Shown here piece by piece: positions 12,159 to 12,312 of a stretch of DNA of 12,312 nt. The position numbers and the translations under genes are program-made. The DNA is taken from contig JANXXF010000299.1 in NCBI GenBank assembly GCA_025350775.1, forward strand, positions 1-12,312. The letters are read 5' to 3'. How positions within the stretch are numbered: the first letter of the stretch is position 1; each line of letters begins with the position of its first letter. The notes beneath the pieces are model-generated. The model saw only the letters and a list, made by a program, of their open reading frames with translations, had not been told where the DNA came from and ran no database searches. The DNA is from Actinomycetes bacterium. Its GTDB lineage: Bacteria; Actinomycetota; Thermoleophilia; Gaiellales; Gaiellaceae.

Positions 12159-12225
12159 CCAGCCGGGGGCCCTGAAAGGGGCCCTTCGTGCGTTCGGAGT
12201 CAGATGAGCGGCTGGTCGGGCCAGC
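12159..12225 (+). promoter_or_regulatory. Leader with mutually exclusive stems (candidate attenuator or riboswitch-like element)
   Basis: CCAGCCG (12159-12165) can pair with CGGCTGG (12209-12215), enclosing a hairpin GGGCCC-TGAAAG-GGGCCC (12167-12184). The same GCTGG (12211-12215) can instead pair with CCAGC (12221-12225) around loop TCGGG. The two folds exclude each other and change access to the GGAG and ATG at 12196-12206. I do not recognise a known riboswitch class. Confidence 0.4.
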
Positions 12226-12275
12226 GCCGTCGTGCTATGACCAACGGTTCGATCAGTTCGCTGAGGAGGCGATTC

Positions 12276-12312
12276 GTGGCTTCGGCCCGGGAATCCCGTT
12301 CTTTCCGGGCAT
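12276..12312 (+). CDS. Start of an unidentified gene (truncated by window edge)
   Basis: GTG 12276 is preceded by GAGGAGG (12263-12269) at a 6-nt spacing, the strongest ribosome binding site in the window, and opens MASARESRSFRA to the window end. The same frame is open further upstream, with possible starts at ATG 12237, ATG 12204 (GGAG 4 nt before) and ATG 12117. A longer protein with an Arg-rich N-terminus is therefore possible. Twelve codons are too few to name a family. Confidence 0.45.
   Translation, partial: MASARESRSFRA

Noticed and set aside
12167..12184. GGGCCC-TGAAAG-GGGCCC as an intrinsic terminator
   Set aside because: No T tract follows, and it lies between a promoter-like element and a strong ribosome binding site, so a leader structure is more likely.

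Overview
This is a very GC-rich chromosomal segment, most likely from a high-GC actinobacterium. The zwf-opcA pair, TANNNT -10 boxes placed directly in front of start codons, frequent GTG starts and Ala/Arg-rich proteins support this. I lean towards Thermoleophilia (Gaiellales/Solirubrobacterales type), but the window contains no rRNA or marker gene to prove it. I see no tRNA, rRNA, CRISPR array, insertion sequence or phage gene.

Layout. Positions 1-4876 are all on the + strand: the 3' end of zwf (glucose-6-phosphate dehydrogenase), opcA (its assembly/activation protein), a secreted protein of four repeats each carrying a C-x12-C pair, a CitE/malyl-CoA-lyase-type enzyme, a MazEF-type toxin-antitoxin pair and an Asp/Glu/hydantoin racemase-superfamily enzyme. 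A G/C-only tract (4876-4921) separates these from genes on the - strand. Reading leftward on the - strand are a SRPBCC protein, a HicB antitoxin preceded by a HicA toxin remnant whose middle is missing in frame, and a compact six-gene run (11578 down to 5876). That run holds two half-size TauE/SafE (TSUP) permease genes, a secreted M23 metallopeptidase, a lipoprotein, an EamA/DMT-type transporter and a large MMPL/RND exporter. Its members overlap by 1-4 bases or lie 4 bases apart, so they are probably one transcript for envelope and export functions. A divergent cupin gene (11654-12046, +) follows. The window ends in a leader-like region with mutually exclusive hairpins and the first codons of an unidentified + strand gene.

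How the genes work together. zwf and opcA serve the oxidative pentose phosphate pathway; the lactonase gene that often follows is absent. Nearly every gene that is not translationally coupled to a neighbour has a TANNNT hexamer 6-7 nt before its start codon (seven cases), and most lack a clear Shine-Dalgarno sequence, so leaderless transcription seems to be the local rule. The cupin gene and the gene at the right edge instead have strong ribosome binding sites. The most notable items are the C-x12-C repeat protein, the deleted HicA, the split TSUP permease, the M23 peptidase with an apparent choice-of-anchor-P-like region, the racemase homologue lacking its first catalytic cysteine, and the structured leader at the right edge.
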